Positions 7,809 through 17,400 of a stretch of 64,000 bases of DNA are shown in pieces. Each line of letters begins with the position of its first letter. Positions within the stretch are counted from its first letter, which is position 1. The notes under the pieces were generated by a model. The model saw only the letters and a list, made by a program, of their open reading frames with translations. It made no database searches and was not told where the DNA came from. The stretch is taken from assembly GCA_048213135.1 (NCBI GenBank), contig PS015009.1, positions 1,736,001-1,800,000 on the forward strand, given 5' to 3'. A program made the translations under genes and the position numbers. This stretch comes from Reclinomonas americana ATCC 50394 (lineage: Eukaryota; Jakobida; Jakobea; Jakobida).

Positions 7809-8312
7809 CAAAGCGGGAATTAAAAAATCACAAGATTGATGACAGGCAGAGCCGTATTAAAACCATCCTGGGTGATAATCAATAGAGCAAACGTTCCAAT
7901 TGCTGCTATTGCTACTTTGTATAGCGTTACAATTTCATTTTGAGTTATTCCGACGGAAAGCTTGTATCGATGAAGAACGATACCTTATTACGCCTGATAT
8001 GGCACAAAGGAACAGGACTCAAACTGATGTACTACCCCATTGTGGTATTTTTTAAAATGACTTGAATCCTTTATCTTCGCTTTTGAAAACTGTAATAAAA
8101 CCAGCGTTACTCTCCCGCTCCTCTCTTTTACTGTGTTTTCTTCTTCCTTTGAATTTTCTATTGAACAATAATTGCTAATGCAAAGTACTGGATCATTGTG
8201 TAGTAATGCGAAACACATTTGATTCAATATTTCAGAAAATATGGAATTGATGAAATAAGAGCATCTGGCAGATGCATCCTAATAAATGCCTAAATATGGC
8301 GCAGACTGACTT
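7809..8312. other. About 500 bases with no convincing gene
   Basis: AT-rich sequence between the tRNA remnant and the next gene. The only open frame of note is 79 codons on the minus strand (8227-7988), which lacks a signal, a family match or normal codon use. I see no terminator or promoter I would defend. Confidence 0.6.
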
Positions 8313-8945
8313 ATGAGGCTAAGGTATAACCGTGTACTTCTCTGTATTCTTTCTTTTCTTCCTGTGGCAGTTTTTGCGCAGCGAACAGGCTCATTGCAGC
8401 AACCTGCTCCTGTATCGTCACCTTATGAAAAAGTACTCTCCGCTAAAAAAGACCAGGCCGTAACAAAGGTCAATACCATCAGCGCCAAAACCGACAGTAT
8501 TATCCAAAACATACAGGATGTTCCGGCCAAATACATCACCCGCATCGACAATAAGATTGACAAATACAGCAATCGCATCACCGGTAAAACGGAAAAGACC
8601 CTGGTTAAACTCAGCAAATGGGAAACAAAGATCAAGGGCCTGCTGGAAAAGGTAAGCCCGCAAACAGCGCAGAAACTCTTTGGCAACGACCAGCTCAACT
8701 TCAGCAGCCTGCTGCAAAAAATAAAGGAAGGCAAAGCCGTAGCTGATAATTACAAAGCCAAATACAACCAGTACCGCGACAAACTCAATACCAGCCTGGG
8801 TTACCTGCAACAGCAGAAAGACCAGCTGGATAAAAAACTCATCCAGCCGCTGAACAAAGCCAATCAAAAACTGGACTCGCTGGAAAAAGACATCAGCAAT
8901 GCAGAGTACGTGGAAAACTTCATTAAAGAAAGAAAAAACAATTGA
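8313..8945 (+). CDS. Exported coiled-coil protein, first half of a probable frameshifted barrel protein
   Basis: A 210-residue frame with a signal peptide (MRLRYNRVLLCILSFLPVAV then FAQ) and a long helical, Lys-rich coiled coil (YITRIDNKIDKYSNRITGK, GYLQQQKDQLDKKLIQPLNK). It stops at TGA 8943-8945, four bases into the next frame. The next frame continues the same helical style and ends in barrel strands but has no signal peptide of its own. The two frames meet at A AAA AAC (8933-8939), a classical -1 slippery heptamer in the correct phase. A slip there would give one protein of about 515 residues. Alternatives are a real inactivating indel in the A run or a sequencing error. Taken alone, this half would be a periplasmic helical protein. 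Confidence 0.75.
   Translation: MRLRYNRVLLCILSFLPVAVFAQRTGSLQQPAPVSSPYEKVLSAKKDQAVTKVNTISAKTDSIIQNIQDVPAKYITRIDNKIDKYSNRITGKTEKTLVKLSKWETKIKGLLEKVSPQTAQKLFGNDQLNFSSLLQKIKEGKAVADNYKAKYNQYRDKLNTSLGYLQQQKDQLDKKLIQPLNKANQKLDSLEKDISNAEYVENFIKERKNN
8933..8939 (+). other. Candidate -1 frameshift site A AAA AAC
   Basis: The zero frame reads AGA AAA AAC AAT TGA. The heptamer A-AAA-AAC fits X-XXY-YYZ in phase, so after a -1 slip decoding continues CAA TTG ATC GAT into the 8942-9862 frame. No strong downstream stem or knot is obvious; only the short palindrome ATCGAT follows. Confidence 0.5.
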
Positions 8946-9862
8946 TCGATGAAGCGGTAAAATATATCGGCAAAAGCAAGTACCTGCAAAAGATCAACAA
9001 GGAAGCTTACTACTATGTAGAAACGCTGCGCAACTACAAAGAGATCTTCAGCGATCCGGCAAAAGCCGAAGAAACGGCGCTGAACATCCTCAATAAAATT
9101 CCGGCGTTCAAACAGTTTGTACAGCAGAACAGTATGCTCTCCTCCCTGTTTCGCCAGCCGGGCACACCCATCGACCAGTCCAGCCTCGCCGGTCTGCAAA
9201 CCCGCGCCAGCGTACAGTCGCTCATACAGGACCGTATAGTCGCCGGTGGACCGAATGCACAACAGATCATTTCACAGAACATACAGCAAGCGCAGGCTGA
9301 GCTCACCCAGTTGAAAGACAAAGTACTGAAAGCGGGTGGCAGCAACAGCGACCAGGAAATGCCCGACTTCAAACCCAACAACCAAAAGACGAAAACCTTC
9401 AAACAGCGGCTGGAATACAATGCCAACCTGCAGTTTGGTAAGGCCAACAGTTTGCTGCCCGCCACGGCCGACATCGCGTTGAGCATCGGTTACAAACTGA
9501 ACGACAAAAGCATCATCGGCATAGGCGCCAGTTACAAACTGGGTATGGGCCGCATCGACCGGCTGGCCATCAGCCACCAGGGACTGGGACTGCGCAGTTT
9601 CATCGACTGGAAACTCAAGAAGCAATTTTATGTAAGCGGCGGAGTGGAATTCAACCAGAACGCCGGTTTCAAGAATATAGAACAGTTAAAGGATTACAAC
9701 AGCTGGCAAACAGCAGGTTTGGTAGGCATCAGTAAGAAGATCGCTGTAAAAACGAAGTTCTTCAAAGGCACCAAGCTGCAGTTGTTGTATGATGTGTTCC
9801 ACAAGCAACACATACCGGTGAGTCAGCCGGTGTTGTTCAGGGTGGGGTATGTATTAGAATGA
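8942..9862 (+). CDS. Second half of the probable frameshifted outer-membrane barrel protein
   Basis: About 306 codons open from a TTG at 8942 that overlaps the preceding TGA (TTGA). The first 150 residues are helical (NKEAYYYVETLRNYKEIF; QQAQAELTQLKDKVLK). The last 130 look like outer-membrane strands: IALSIGYKLNDKSIIGIGAS, LRSFIDWKLKKQFYVSGGVE, ending in Val-Gly-Tyr-Val-Leu-Glu. There is no signal peptide, so a product started at this TTG would stay in the cytoplasm, where barrel strands make no sense. This supports production as a fusion with the upstream frame. The C-terminal domain is that of a small porin-like or gliding/secretion-type barrel; no exact family is recognised. Confidence 0.7.
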   Translation: MIDEAVKYIGKSKYLQKINKEAYYYVETLRNYKEIFSDPAKAEETALNILNKIPAFKQFVQQNSMLSSLFRQPGTPIDQSSLAGLQTRASVQSLIQDRIVAGGPNAQQIISQNIQQAQAELTQLKDKVLKAGGSNSDQEMPDFKPNNQKTKTFKQRLEYNANLQFGKANSLLPATADIALSIGYKLNDKSIIGIGASYKLGMGRIDRLAISHQGLGLRSFIDWKLKKQFYVSGGVEFNQNAGFKNIEQLKDYNSWQTAGLVGISKKIAVKTKFFKGTKLQLLYDVFHKQHIPVSQPVLFRVGYVLE

Positions 9863-9889
9863 TGTGAATCTAAATATGGAAAATTTGTT

Positions 9890-12800
9890 ATGAAAGCAAA
9901 CGTATGCATGTGTTTACTGGCAATGATGTTGTCAGTCAGTATAAAAGCCGGTGCTCAGCAAAATGAGAAAAATATACCGTCGATTATTCCCCCATCCCCG
10001 GAAATGTCCTCACTGGGCAAGTTTATTGAGCAGCCGGTAAGTAAATACACTGGGGTGCCTGAAATTAGTATTCCTGTATATACGATAAGAGAATCCGGTA
10101 TTGAGGTTCCTGTGTCAATCAATTATCATTCATCCGGCATTAAGGTTGAAGAAATGTCTGGATGGGTAGGGCTCGGTTGGTCTTTATCAGCAGGAGGGGC
10201 AATAACCCGTTCTGTAAGAGGGTTGCCTGATGATCTTTTCTCGAAAAAAGCTAATGTGACTATCAGGCAGTATGAATGCAACACATATGAGAATGTGGGA
10301 TACCTGTACTGTGGGGCGGATATTGAGCGTATGTATAATGCTAACTCAATTCATCCCTTTGATTCACTCTGGCAGCTTGACCAAATTAGAAAGGTGGGGA
10401 TGGGAGCAAAGGATGCCGTTCCTGACGTTTTCTATTTTTCCTGCGGCAAGTATTCCGGGGAATTTATGTTTGACAAAATAGGGGACATTAATATTATTCC
10501 CCGGCAAGATTTAAAGATTACACTACAAAGACAGAACGGGAGAGAGATAATAGGTTTTACAATAGTAACACCCGACGGGCTGCAATACAATTTTAATGAT
10601 GTTGAAAGATCGACAATTACATCCAAGGGATACACTTCCCAGGTTACAGCTGATTATGGCTATGGTTCAATACAATATGCTTTAGAACATGACGGTCCTT
10701 TTTTCGGCATGACACATACCTTGTATAATAATTCTGAGTTTATGGATGTCTGTTCCGAGGGAGTAAATCGTATAACCTATAATTCATCATGGCAGCTTAC
10801 CAGTGTTGTTTCATTAAAAAATAATGCAAGGATTGACTTTAAGTATCGAAATGAAAATATTCATACGCAATCATATTCGGGAGAGTCTCTGTTTTGGTGG
10901 GATGAAACAAGAGATGAGACAGCATATAAAACTAGGTCCGCTGCATCTAGTTTTATTAAAACAAAAGTAGTTGATACGATTAAGTGGGCCTCCGGAAAGA
11001 TCATTTTTTATAAGGACGTATCGGCGAGGTTAGATATGGATGGCAGGTTCAACAATAACTATGCCCTTGATAAAATTGTAGTTCAGGATTTTAATGGCGG
11101 AATAATTCAACAGCACAAATTATACCACGATTATTTTACGAGCTTATCTTCCCCGGGTTTTCAGGATATGTCCGGAACAGATTATACTATCTTAAACCGG
11201 GCGTTCCAGAAGCGATTGAAGCTGACGGGGATAATGAAAGACGGATCGGCGCCCTATTTATTTGAATATAATACATCTACCAGCCTACCCCACAGGGCAT
11301 CGTTGGAACAGGATTATTGGGGGTACTATAATGGGAATATGTCCGTTTCAACAATGTTTCCCGTGACATATGAATACCCCGGAGAGTCAGTAAATGATAG
11401 TTCGTTTTATAATTCCACTTTATCATTCTATCCGAGAAATAACTATACCGGGATTCAAAAAATCCATACTAAGCTTACTGTTGACCGGGCGGCGAATGAG
11501 GCTAATGCACAAGCATGGATGTTAAAGAAAATAACATTCCCAACAGGAGGGATGACCCAGCTTTACTATGGTCTAAATGAGTTTTATGTGAGTGGTCAGA
11601 AGCTAAGAGGAGCCGGTCTTAGAATAGCGAAACAGGTTACATCTCCAGACGGGAATTTTCTTGCGACAACAAACATTATAAAGAATTATGATTATCATGA
11701 AAGCGGCCAGATCGTAAGTTTACCACAATTTGCAGCCATCTCTCCCAGCCTGATGTATCATAGAACCTGGTCAGCAGGATTGGGATTGACAAAAGGAAGT
11801 TTTGTCGCCTATGGCAAGGTTTCTGAAATTACGCCACTTGGCAAGGTTACGGAATCATTCTCAACGCCTGCGATGTTTGGAACCTGGAAATATGGAATTT
11901 ATCAAAGACCAATAGTTCAAAGGCTTTATCTCTCATATTATTATTCCACAACAGGCAATTGCTTAACTGTTTTTTCTCCAACCGCAAACTCAGAGTACTA
12001 CCCCAGGCCTGACGCCCCCAATTATGATTGGGCGAGAGGCCTTCCATTGGAAAGTATTACATATGATGCAAATGGCGGGATAAAAAATTGGGTAAAAAAT
12101 TTCTATACGCTAAAGAGTCATGTTAAAATCCCTAATGTCCAGGTAAGTGTTATATATACCGAAATGGAATCAACCGGTGATGGAGGCAATCCTTGCTTCA
12201 CAGGAAAACATTGCTATAATTATACAAGAACTTATAATATTTCCCCATGGATGGTATTGGATAGTACTGTTCAGTATAGTGTAGAAGGGACAGATTCCCT
12301 GATTGTATCTTCAAAACAATTATTTGAAAGCCCTTTTCACTACCAACCAACATCCATTGTAACCAAAACTTCTGATGGCAAAGTATTAATTAATAAATTG
12401 AAGTATGCTCAGGATTATTCAATATCTATGAGCGGGTTGAGCCCGGAAGTTCTGGCCATACAAGTAATGCAAAATAAAGGGATCGTATTACCGGCTCTTG
12501 AATCCTCGTCCTTTTTTAGAAAGGACGGTGTCGAATATTTAAAAGGTGCCACAATAAATACGTTCAAAGTTATTGGTAACGAAAGTATGGTTCTTCCTTA
12601 TAAGAATTATCAGGTGGAGATCAAGAAACCGGCCCTGTCATTTCTGCATTCTACCATTAGCTCCGGGACTCTCCTTGTCGATTCAAACTATAAGGAACAG
12701 CTTCTAATTGAACCATATGATGTGAAAGGAAATGTATTAAGTTATGTTTCCAAGGGTCTCAAGACATCTTTTGTATGGGGATACAACTCTACGTTGCCAA

Positions 12801-13819
12801 TTGCACAAATAGTTGGTGCACCGGTAGAAGAAGTAGCTTATACAAGTTTTGAAGACTCTTATCAAGGGAAGTTTCAGTTTTCAGGATCTATAGTTAATAC
12901 GCTGCCCGTTGTGACTGGCAATTCTTGTTATAACCTTAGTTCCGGAGCAATTTCCTGCACTTTAAATAGTTCACTGACATATATTGTAAGTCTATGGGCG
13001 ACAGGCTTTGTCCAGGTCAATAATTCCAGTCCGGTTAAGACGGGAAGGTCTGTCGGGGGATGGACATATTATGAGTACACGATAAGCGGGACTTCGTTAT
13101 TGAACATTACTGGAAATGGAAATCTTGATGAATTAAGGGTTTATCCTTTTGGAGCATTAATGACTACCTATACATTTAAGCCTCTTACAGGCATAACTTC
13201 AAAATGTGATGCCAATAATCGTATCAGCTATTATACGTATGATTTATTTGGCAGATTAGTATTAGAGCTCGACCAGGATAAAAATATCCTGAAAAAAATC
13301 TGTTACAACTATGCCGGTCAGCCTGTTGATTGTAGCTCACCTTGTACTAATATGACAGCCAACTGGCAAAACACATCAACCCCTCCCCGTTGCCAACAAA
13401 GCAGCCCTTGTATTTACACTGGTTACCAGGAACAGGAGCAAAAGGACATGAACCCCTGCAGTCCTACTTATAACCAGTTACAATGGGTAATGGCCGGTTA
13501 CAATCCATTGTCCTGCCCTGCAGGCACTAATGTTCAGATGACTTATCAAAACTTCTATTATCCCGGTTTCACAGCCACTTACACCAATGCACTTACTGGC
13601 GCTGTGTTTACTTTTCCTGTTCCGGCAACAGGTTCCGGGTTCCTGGGTTGCCTTCCCGCTGGTACTTACTATGTCAATATTGCTAAGCCAGGCAATACCA
13701 CAGTGTTCCTGTTCGGCCTGGGATGTCGCTCTATATCGGGTACTTCAGGTGGAACAAAGATCACAATAAGCGCTACTGCATGTAACCAGGTCAGCATCAG
13801 CCTGGTTAATGGAGAATAA
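9890..13819 (+). CDS. Large exported RHS-associated protein (hypothetical)
   Basis: A 1309-residue protein with a signal peptide ending KAGAQQ. The N-terminal signature PSPEMSSLGKFIEQPVSKYT, then VSINYHSSGIKVEEMSGWVG and LGWSLSAGGAITRSVRGLP, is the one seen in Bacteroidota proteins encoded directly before RHS-repeat proteins. Further on it is strand-rich, with an RHS-like stretch near residue 1110 (ISYYTYDLFGRLVLELDQDK). The last 170 residues form a Cys-rich tail (CSSPCTNMTANWQNTS, YTGYQEQEQKDMNPCSPTYN). The central 3.3 kb is clearly AT-richer than its flanks, while the tail returns to resident composition, so the gene looks mosaic. It is followed after 19 bases by the thioredoxin-fold gene and then the RHS gene, probably one operon. 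A role as shell, receptor or export partner of the RHS protein is inference. Confidence 0.75.
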   Translation: MKANVCMCLLAMMLSVSIKAGAQQNEKNIPSIIPPSPEMSSLGKFIEQPVSKYTGVPEISIPVYTIRESGIEVPVSINYHSSGIKVEEMSGWVGLGWSLSAGGAITRSVRGLPDDLFSKKANVTIRQYECNTYENVGYLYCGADIERMYNANSIHPFDSLWQLDQIRKVGMGAKDAVPDVFYFSCGKYSGEFMFDKIGDINIIPRQDLKITLQRQNGREIIGFTIVTPDGLQYNFNDVERSTITSKGYTSQVTADYGYGSIQYALEHDGPFFGMTHTLYNNSEFMDVCSEGVNRITYNSSWQLTSVVSLKNNARIDFKYRNENIHTQSYSGESLFWWDETRDETAYKTRSAASSFIKTKVVDTIKWASGKIIFYKDVSARLDMDGRFNNNYALDKIVVQDFNGGIIQQHKLYHDYFTSLSSPGFQDMSGTDYTILNRAFQKRLKLTGIMKDGSAPYLFEYNTSTSLPHRASLEQDYWGYYNGNMSVSTMFPVTYEYPGESVNDSSFYNSTLSFYPRNNYTGIQKIHTKLTVDRAANEANAQAWMLKKITFPTGGMTQLYYGLNEFYVSGQKLRGAGLRIAKQVTSPDGNFLATTNIIKNYDYHESGQIVSLPQFAAISPSLMYHRTWSAGLGLTKGSFVAYGKVSEITPLGKVTESFSTPAMFGTWKYGIYQRPIVQRLYLSYYYSTTGNCLTVFSPTANSEYYPRPDAPNYDWARGLPLESITYDANGGIKNWVKNFYTLKSHVKIPNVQVSVIYTEMESTGDGGNPCFTGKHCYNYTRTYNISPWMVLDSTVQYSVEGTDSLIVSSKQLFESPFHYQPTSIVTKTSDGKVLINKLKYAQDYSISMSGLSPEVLAIQVMQNKGIVLPALESSSFFRKDGVEYLKGATINTFKVIGNESMVLPYKNYQVEIKKPALSFLHSTISSGTLLVDSNYKEQLLIEPYDVKGNVLSYVSKGLKTSFVWGYNSTLPIAQIVGAPVEEVAYTSFEDSYQGKFQFSGSIVNTLPVVTGNSCYNLSSGAISCTLNSSLTYIVSLWATGFVQVNNSSPVKTGRSVGGWTYYEYTISGTSLLNITGNGNLDELRVYPFGALMTTYTFKPLTGITSKCDANNRISYYTYDLFGRLVLELDQDKNILKKICYNYAGQPVDCSSPCTNMTANWQNTSTPPRCQQSSPCIYTGYQEQEQKDMNPCSPTYNQLQWVMAGYNPLSCPAGTNVQMTYQNFYYPGFTATYTNALTGAVFTFPVPATGSGFLGCLPAGTYYVNIAKPGNTTVFLFGLGCRSISGTSGGTKITISATACNQVSISLVNGE

Positions 13820-13838
13820 ATAATTAAACAAACAATTT

Positions 13839-14378
13839 ATGATACTGACAAAAATATTTACGTGTGTGTTGCTTTCCGCCCTTGCGGTGAACAGCGGCAT
13901 TTATGATTACAGTGTTCCAAAAATAGAAGGAGGCAGTCAATCTCTTGCCGTAGCGCAAGGAAAGAGAATACTGCTGGTAACCCTGCCCACCCAGCATTCG
14001 GCATCGGCGGATTCGCTCCTGTACAGCCTGGATACACTTGCGGCTGCGCACAGCTCTGCATTGGCAGTGTTCGCCGTACCTGCTTATGAAGATGGATACT
14101 CGCCATCTGTAAAGGATGACTTGAAGCAATGGTACCGGTCAAAGCTGGGCAGTTATATCACCATTACTGATGGATTATATACCCGTAAGGCGTCGGCTGA
14201 ACAGCATGATCTTTTCAAATGGCTGACGGACGTAAATCGCAATGGCACATTCGATATGGATGTGGAAGGGCCCGGGCAGCAATTTTTTATTAAAGAGGAC
14301 GGGGAATTGTATGGTATGCTGGTACCCGGAACAAAATTATGGAGCAAAGCAGTGCAGAGAACATTGCGGATGCCATAA
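13839..14378 (+). CDS. Exported glutathione-peroxidase-like fold protein lacking the catalytic Cys
   Basis: A 179-residue protein with a weak signal sequence (MILTKIFTCVLLSALAVNSG). It then follows the thioredoxin/glutathione-peroxidase pattern: KRILLVTLPTQHSASADSLL, a strand ALAVFAVPAYEDGY, the helix LFKWLTDVNRNGTFDMDVEG, and GQQFFIKEDGELYGMLVPG, close to the peroxidase ending where the last strand precedes a C-terminal helix. At the position of the catalytic Cys or Sec (normally ..SKCG/SxCG) the sequence reads LPTQHS, so peroxidase activity is not expected. It lies between the two large RHS-region genes, 19 bases after the first and 58 before the second start, so it is probably co-transcribed and may help fold or hold the RHS protein. 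The family call is by pattern only. Confidence 0.55.
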   Translation: MILTKIFTCVLLSALAVNSGIYDYSVPKIEGGSQSLAVAQGKRILLVTLPTQHSASADSLLYSLDTLAAAHSSALAVFAVPAYEDGYSPSVKDDLKQWYRSKLGSYITITDGLYTRKASAEQHDLFKWLTDVNRNGTFDMDVEGPGQQFFIKEDGELYGMLVPGTKLWSKAVQRTLRMP

Positions 14379-14436
14379 AAGAATAACAAGACATTGATTA
14401 TTGAACAAGAATTGTTGGCTGATTAATTTAAATAGT

Positions 14437-17400
14437 ATGAATCACAGAATAAAAAAGGGGATCATCGCCTGGGCAGCCATATGTGCCGTACATATTTCAA
14501 TGGCACAGCGTACTGCACCAGCGGCATATCCATTAGGAACGCCGGTAAGTTTTGTGCGCACATGGGATTTGACCGCCCCGGTGAATGACGGCAACGTGGT
14601 GGACGGTAAATTATTGAAGGATGCCAAAATGACTACGGCCTATGTCGACGGGCTGGGCAGGCCATTACAAACCGTGATCAGGCAAGGTTCTTTATATACA
14701 AAAGGAGGCACGCCAACCGACCTGGTAAGTACTGTGGAGTATGATGAATTCGGTCGTGAGCGGTTCAAATACCTGCCTTATGCAGAAGCATCTGCAAGCG
14801 ACGGAGCTTTTAAAATGGACCCGTTTGCCAGCCAGGCCATTTTTATGAACCAGCAATATGGTACACAGGGCGAAATCTGGTTCTACGGGCAAAACAATTT
14901 TGAAGCTTCGCCACTCAACCGGGTAGAAAAGGCCTTGGCGCCGGGTAACAGCTGGGTGGGCAGCAACAGGGGAACAGAAGCTAAGTATTGGATCAATACA
15001 TCAACCGATAATGTAAGGATATGGACGGTGACAGATGTGTCAGGTGCTTTTGGAACTTATCAGTCTGTGGCTGCATACAACGCAGGAGAGCTTTACAAAA
15101 ATGCAGGGGTAGATGAACATGGCAAACAGGTAATCGAGTTTAAGGATAAAGAAGGAAGGGTGATCCTGAAGAAAGTGCAGCTGACCGCAACCGCTGATGC
15201 AGGTACGGGCAGCGGCTACACCGGCTGGTTGTGTACCTATTATATATATGATGATCTCAGCCGCCTGCGTGCCGTTATACAGCCCGAGGGTGTCAATACA
15301 CTCGATGGCAATGGCTGGTCCTTTTCGGGCAATACCATACTCGATGAACAGTCGTTCCGGTATGAATATGATCAGCGTGGAAGAATGACCAGGAAGAAGG
15401 TACCCGGGGCGGGCGAAGTATATATGGTATATGATAACCGCGACCGGCTGGTGATGACACAAGACGCGAATATGCGCCAGCAGAACCAATGGCTATATAC
15501 CACCTATGATGCTCTGAACAGAATGGTTGCTACAGGCCTCATCACCGATAATAACGGTTTGGCTTATCACCTTAATGCAGCTTACAACAGCACCGCTTAT
15601 CCTAACCTCGCCGGTTACACACCCGACGAGCTCACCCGTGCATTCTACGATGACTACAGCTGGCTGGGCAGCTATGGCAGCCCGTTACCAAATGCTTACA
15701 GCAACAGTTACGACAGTTATTTTTTAACGGCCTCCAACAGTACATGGCCCTACCCGCAGGCCAATGTGCAAAACAACCAGCTACGAGGTGTGGCAACTGG
15801 TTCACGTGTAAAAGTACTGGGAAGCACCACCTATTTGTATACCGTTAGCTTTTATGATGCCAAAGGGCGTTTAATACAGGTGCAGGCAACAAATATTACC
15901 GGCGGGAAAGACATTACTACTACGCAATACAGTTGGGCAGGACAACCGCTGGTACTGGTCCAAAAGCAGGAGAACGCGTCCGGTGCAGGGCAGACATTCG
16001 TTACCATAACCAAAATGACTTACGATGATTTGGGACGGGTGCTCAATATTAAAAAAGCAGTGAACGGCCCTTCTGTAACCAAGCCCGAGAAACTGGTAGC
16101 TGAAATGGAATACGACAAGCTGGGGCAGCTGAAAACGAAAAAACTGGGATTGAAAACCGGTGTTGATGAACCCGTGGAAACACTCAATTATGATTATAAT
16201 ATCCGCGGCTGGATGCTGGGTGCCAACCGCGATTACGCGAAAGACGGGAACAACAGCAATTATTTTGGTTTCGATCTGGGATATGATAAGGCCAATAACG
16301 GCATTATTGGCAACCTTACTTATTCCACCCCTCAATACAATGGCAATATAGAAGGTATGGTATGGAAAAGTAAAGGCGATGGAGAAAAACGTAAATATGA
16401 TTTTACGTATGATGCCACCAACAGGCTTACCGGTGCCGACTTTAACCAGTATACCAGCAGCGGGACCTTTAATAAAACGGCCGGGGTCGACTACAGCCTT
16501 GACAATCTTACTTACGACCGCAACGGGAACATTAAAACAATGGACCAGAAAGGCCTGTTGTTGAATACGAGTAGTTATATAGATAAACTCAGGTATGAGT
16601 ACATACCCGGTACCAACCGGTTGCAGAGTGTGTTTGATGTAGTGAATGACGCCTCCACTAAACTGGGCGACTTCCGGTTTACCAGCGGTCACCCGCAGTA
16701 TGCATTAAAAACTGCCAATACCAGCCCGGCCGGAGTAACCGATTACAATTACGACGCCAACGGTAACATGGTGACCGACTACAATAAGAATATCAAAACC
16801 ACCAGTGGTAACGGTATCGTGTACAACTACCTGAATCTGCCGGCACAGATAACCATGAAAAATGACAATGGTACCGATAAAGGCACTATTGTATATACCT
16901 ACGATGCGGCTGGCAATAAGCTGCAAAAAACGGTAAATGAAACCGGGCAACCTGCCAAAACCACTTTATACCTGGCAAGCGGGGTATATGAAAATAATGT
17001 ACTTCAGTTCCTGGGGCAGGAAGAAGGGCGCATACGCTTTAAACCCGGCGTGAGTTTAACGCCCGCATCATTTGAATATGATTATTTTGTAAAAGATCAC
17101 CTGGGCAATGTACGCATGGTGCTTACGGAGGAGCAGAAAATCGACCAGTATCCGGCGGCTACTATGGAAACGGCTGCCGCAACTACAGAAGAATTGGTTT
17201 ATGCCAATCTCCCGGAAACCCGGACATCCAAAAGCGGGATCACCGGGTACCCGTCGGATAATACAACCAGCCCTAACGATTATGTGGCCAGGGTAAGCGG
17301 GGGAGCCAATGCCGTGGATAAAAAAATAGGCCCTTCCATTACTTTGAAAGTGATGGCGGGAGATATGTTTAACGTAAAAGTGAGCAGCTGGTATAAAACC

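Noticed and set aside
7988-8227. 79-codon minus-strand open frame
   Set aside because: No signal, family match or plausible start; amino-acid content looks random and it lies in AT-rich intergenic DNA.
10341-10360. CAATTCATCC inside the large RHS-associated gene as another LytTR box
   Set aside because: Single copy within coding sequence with no partner at 21 bases.
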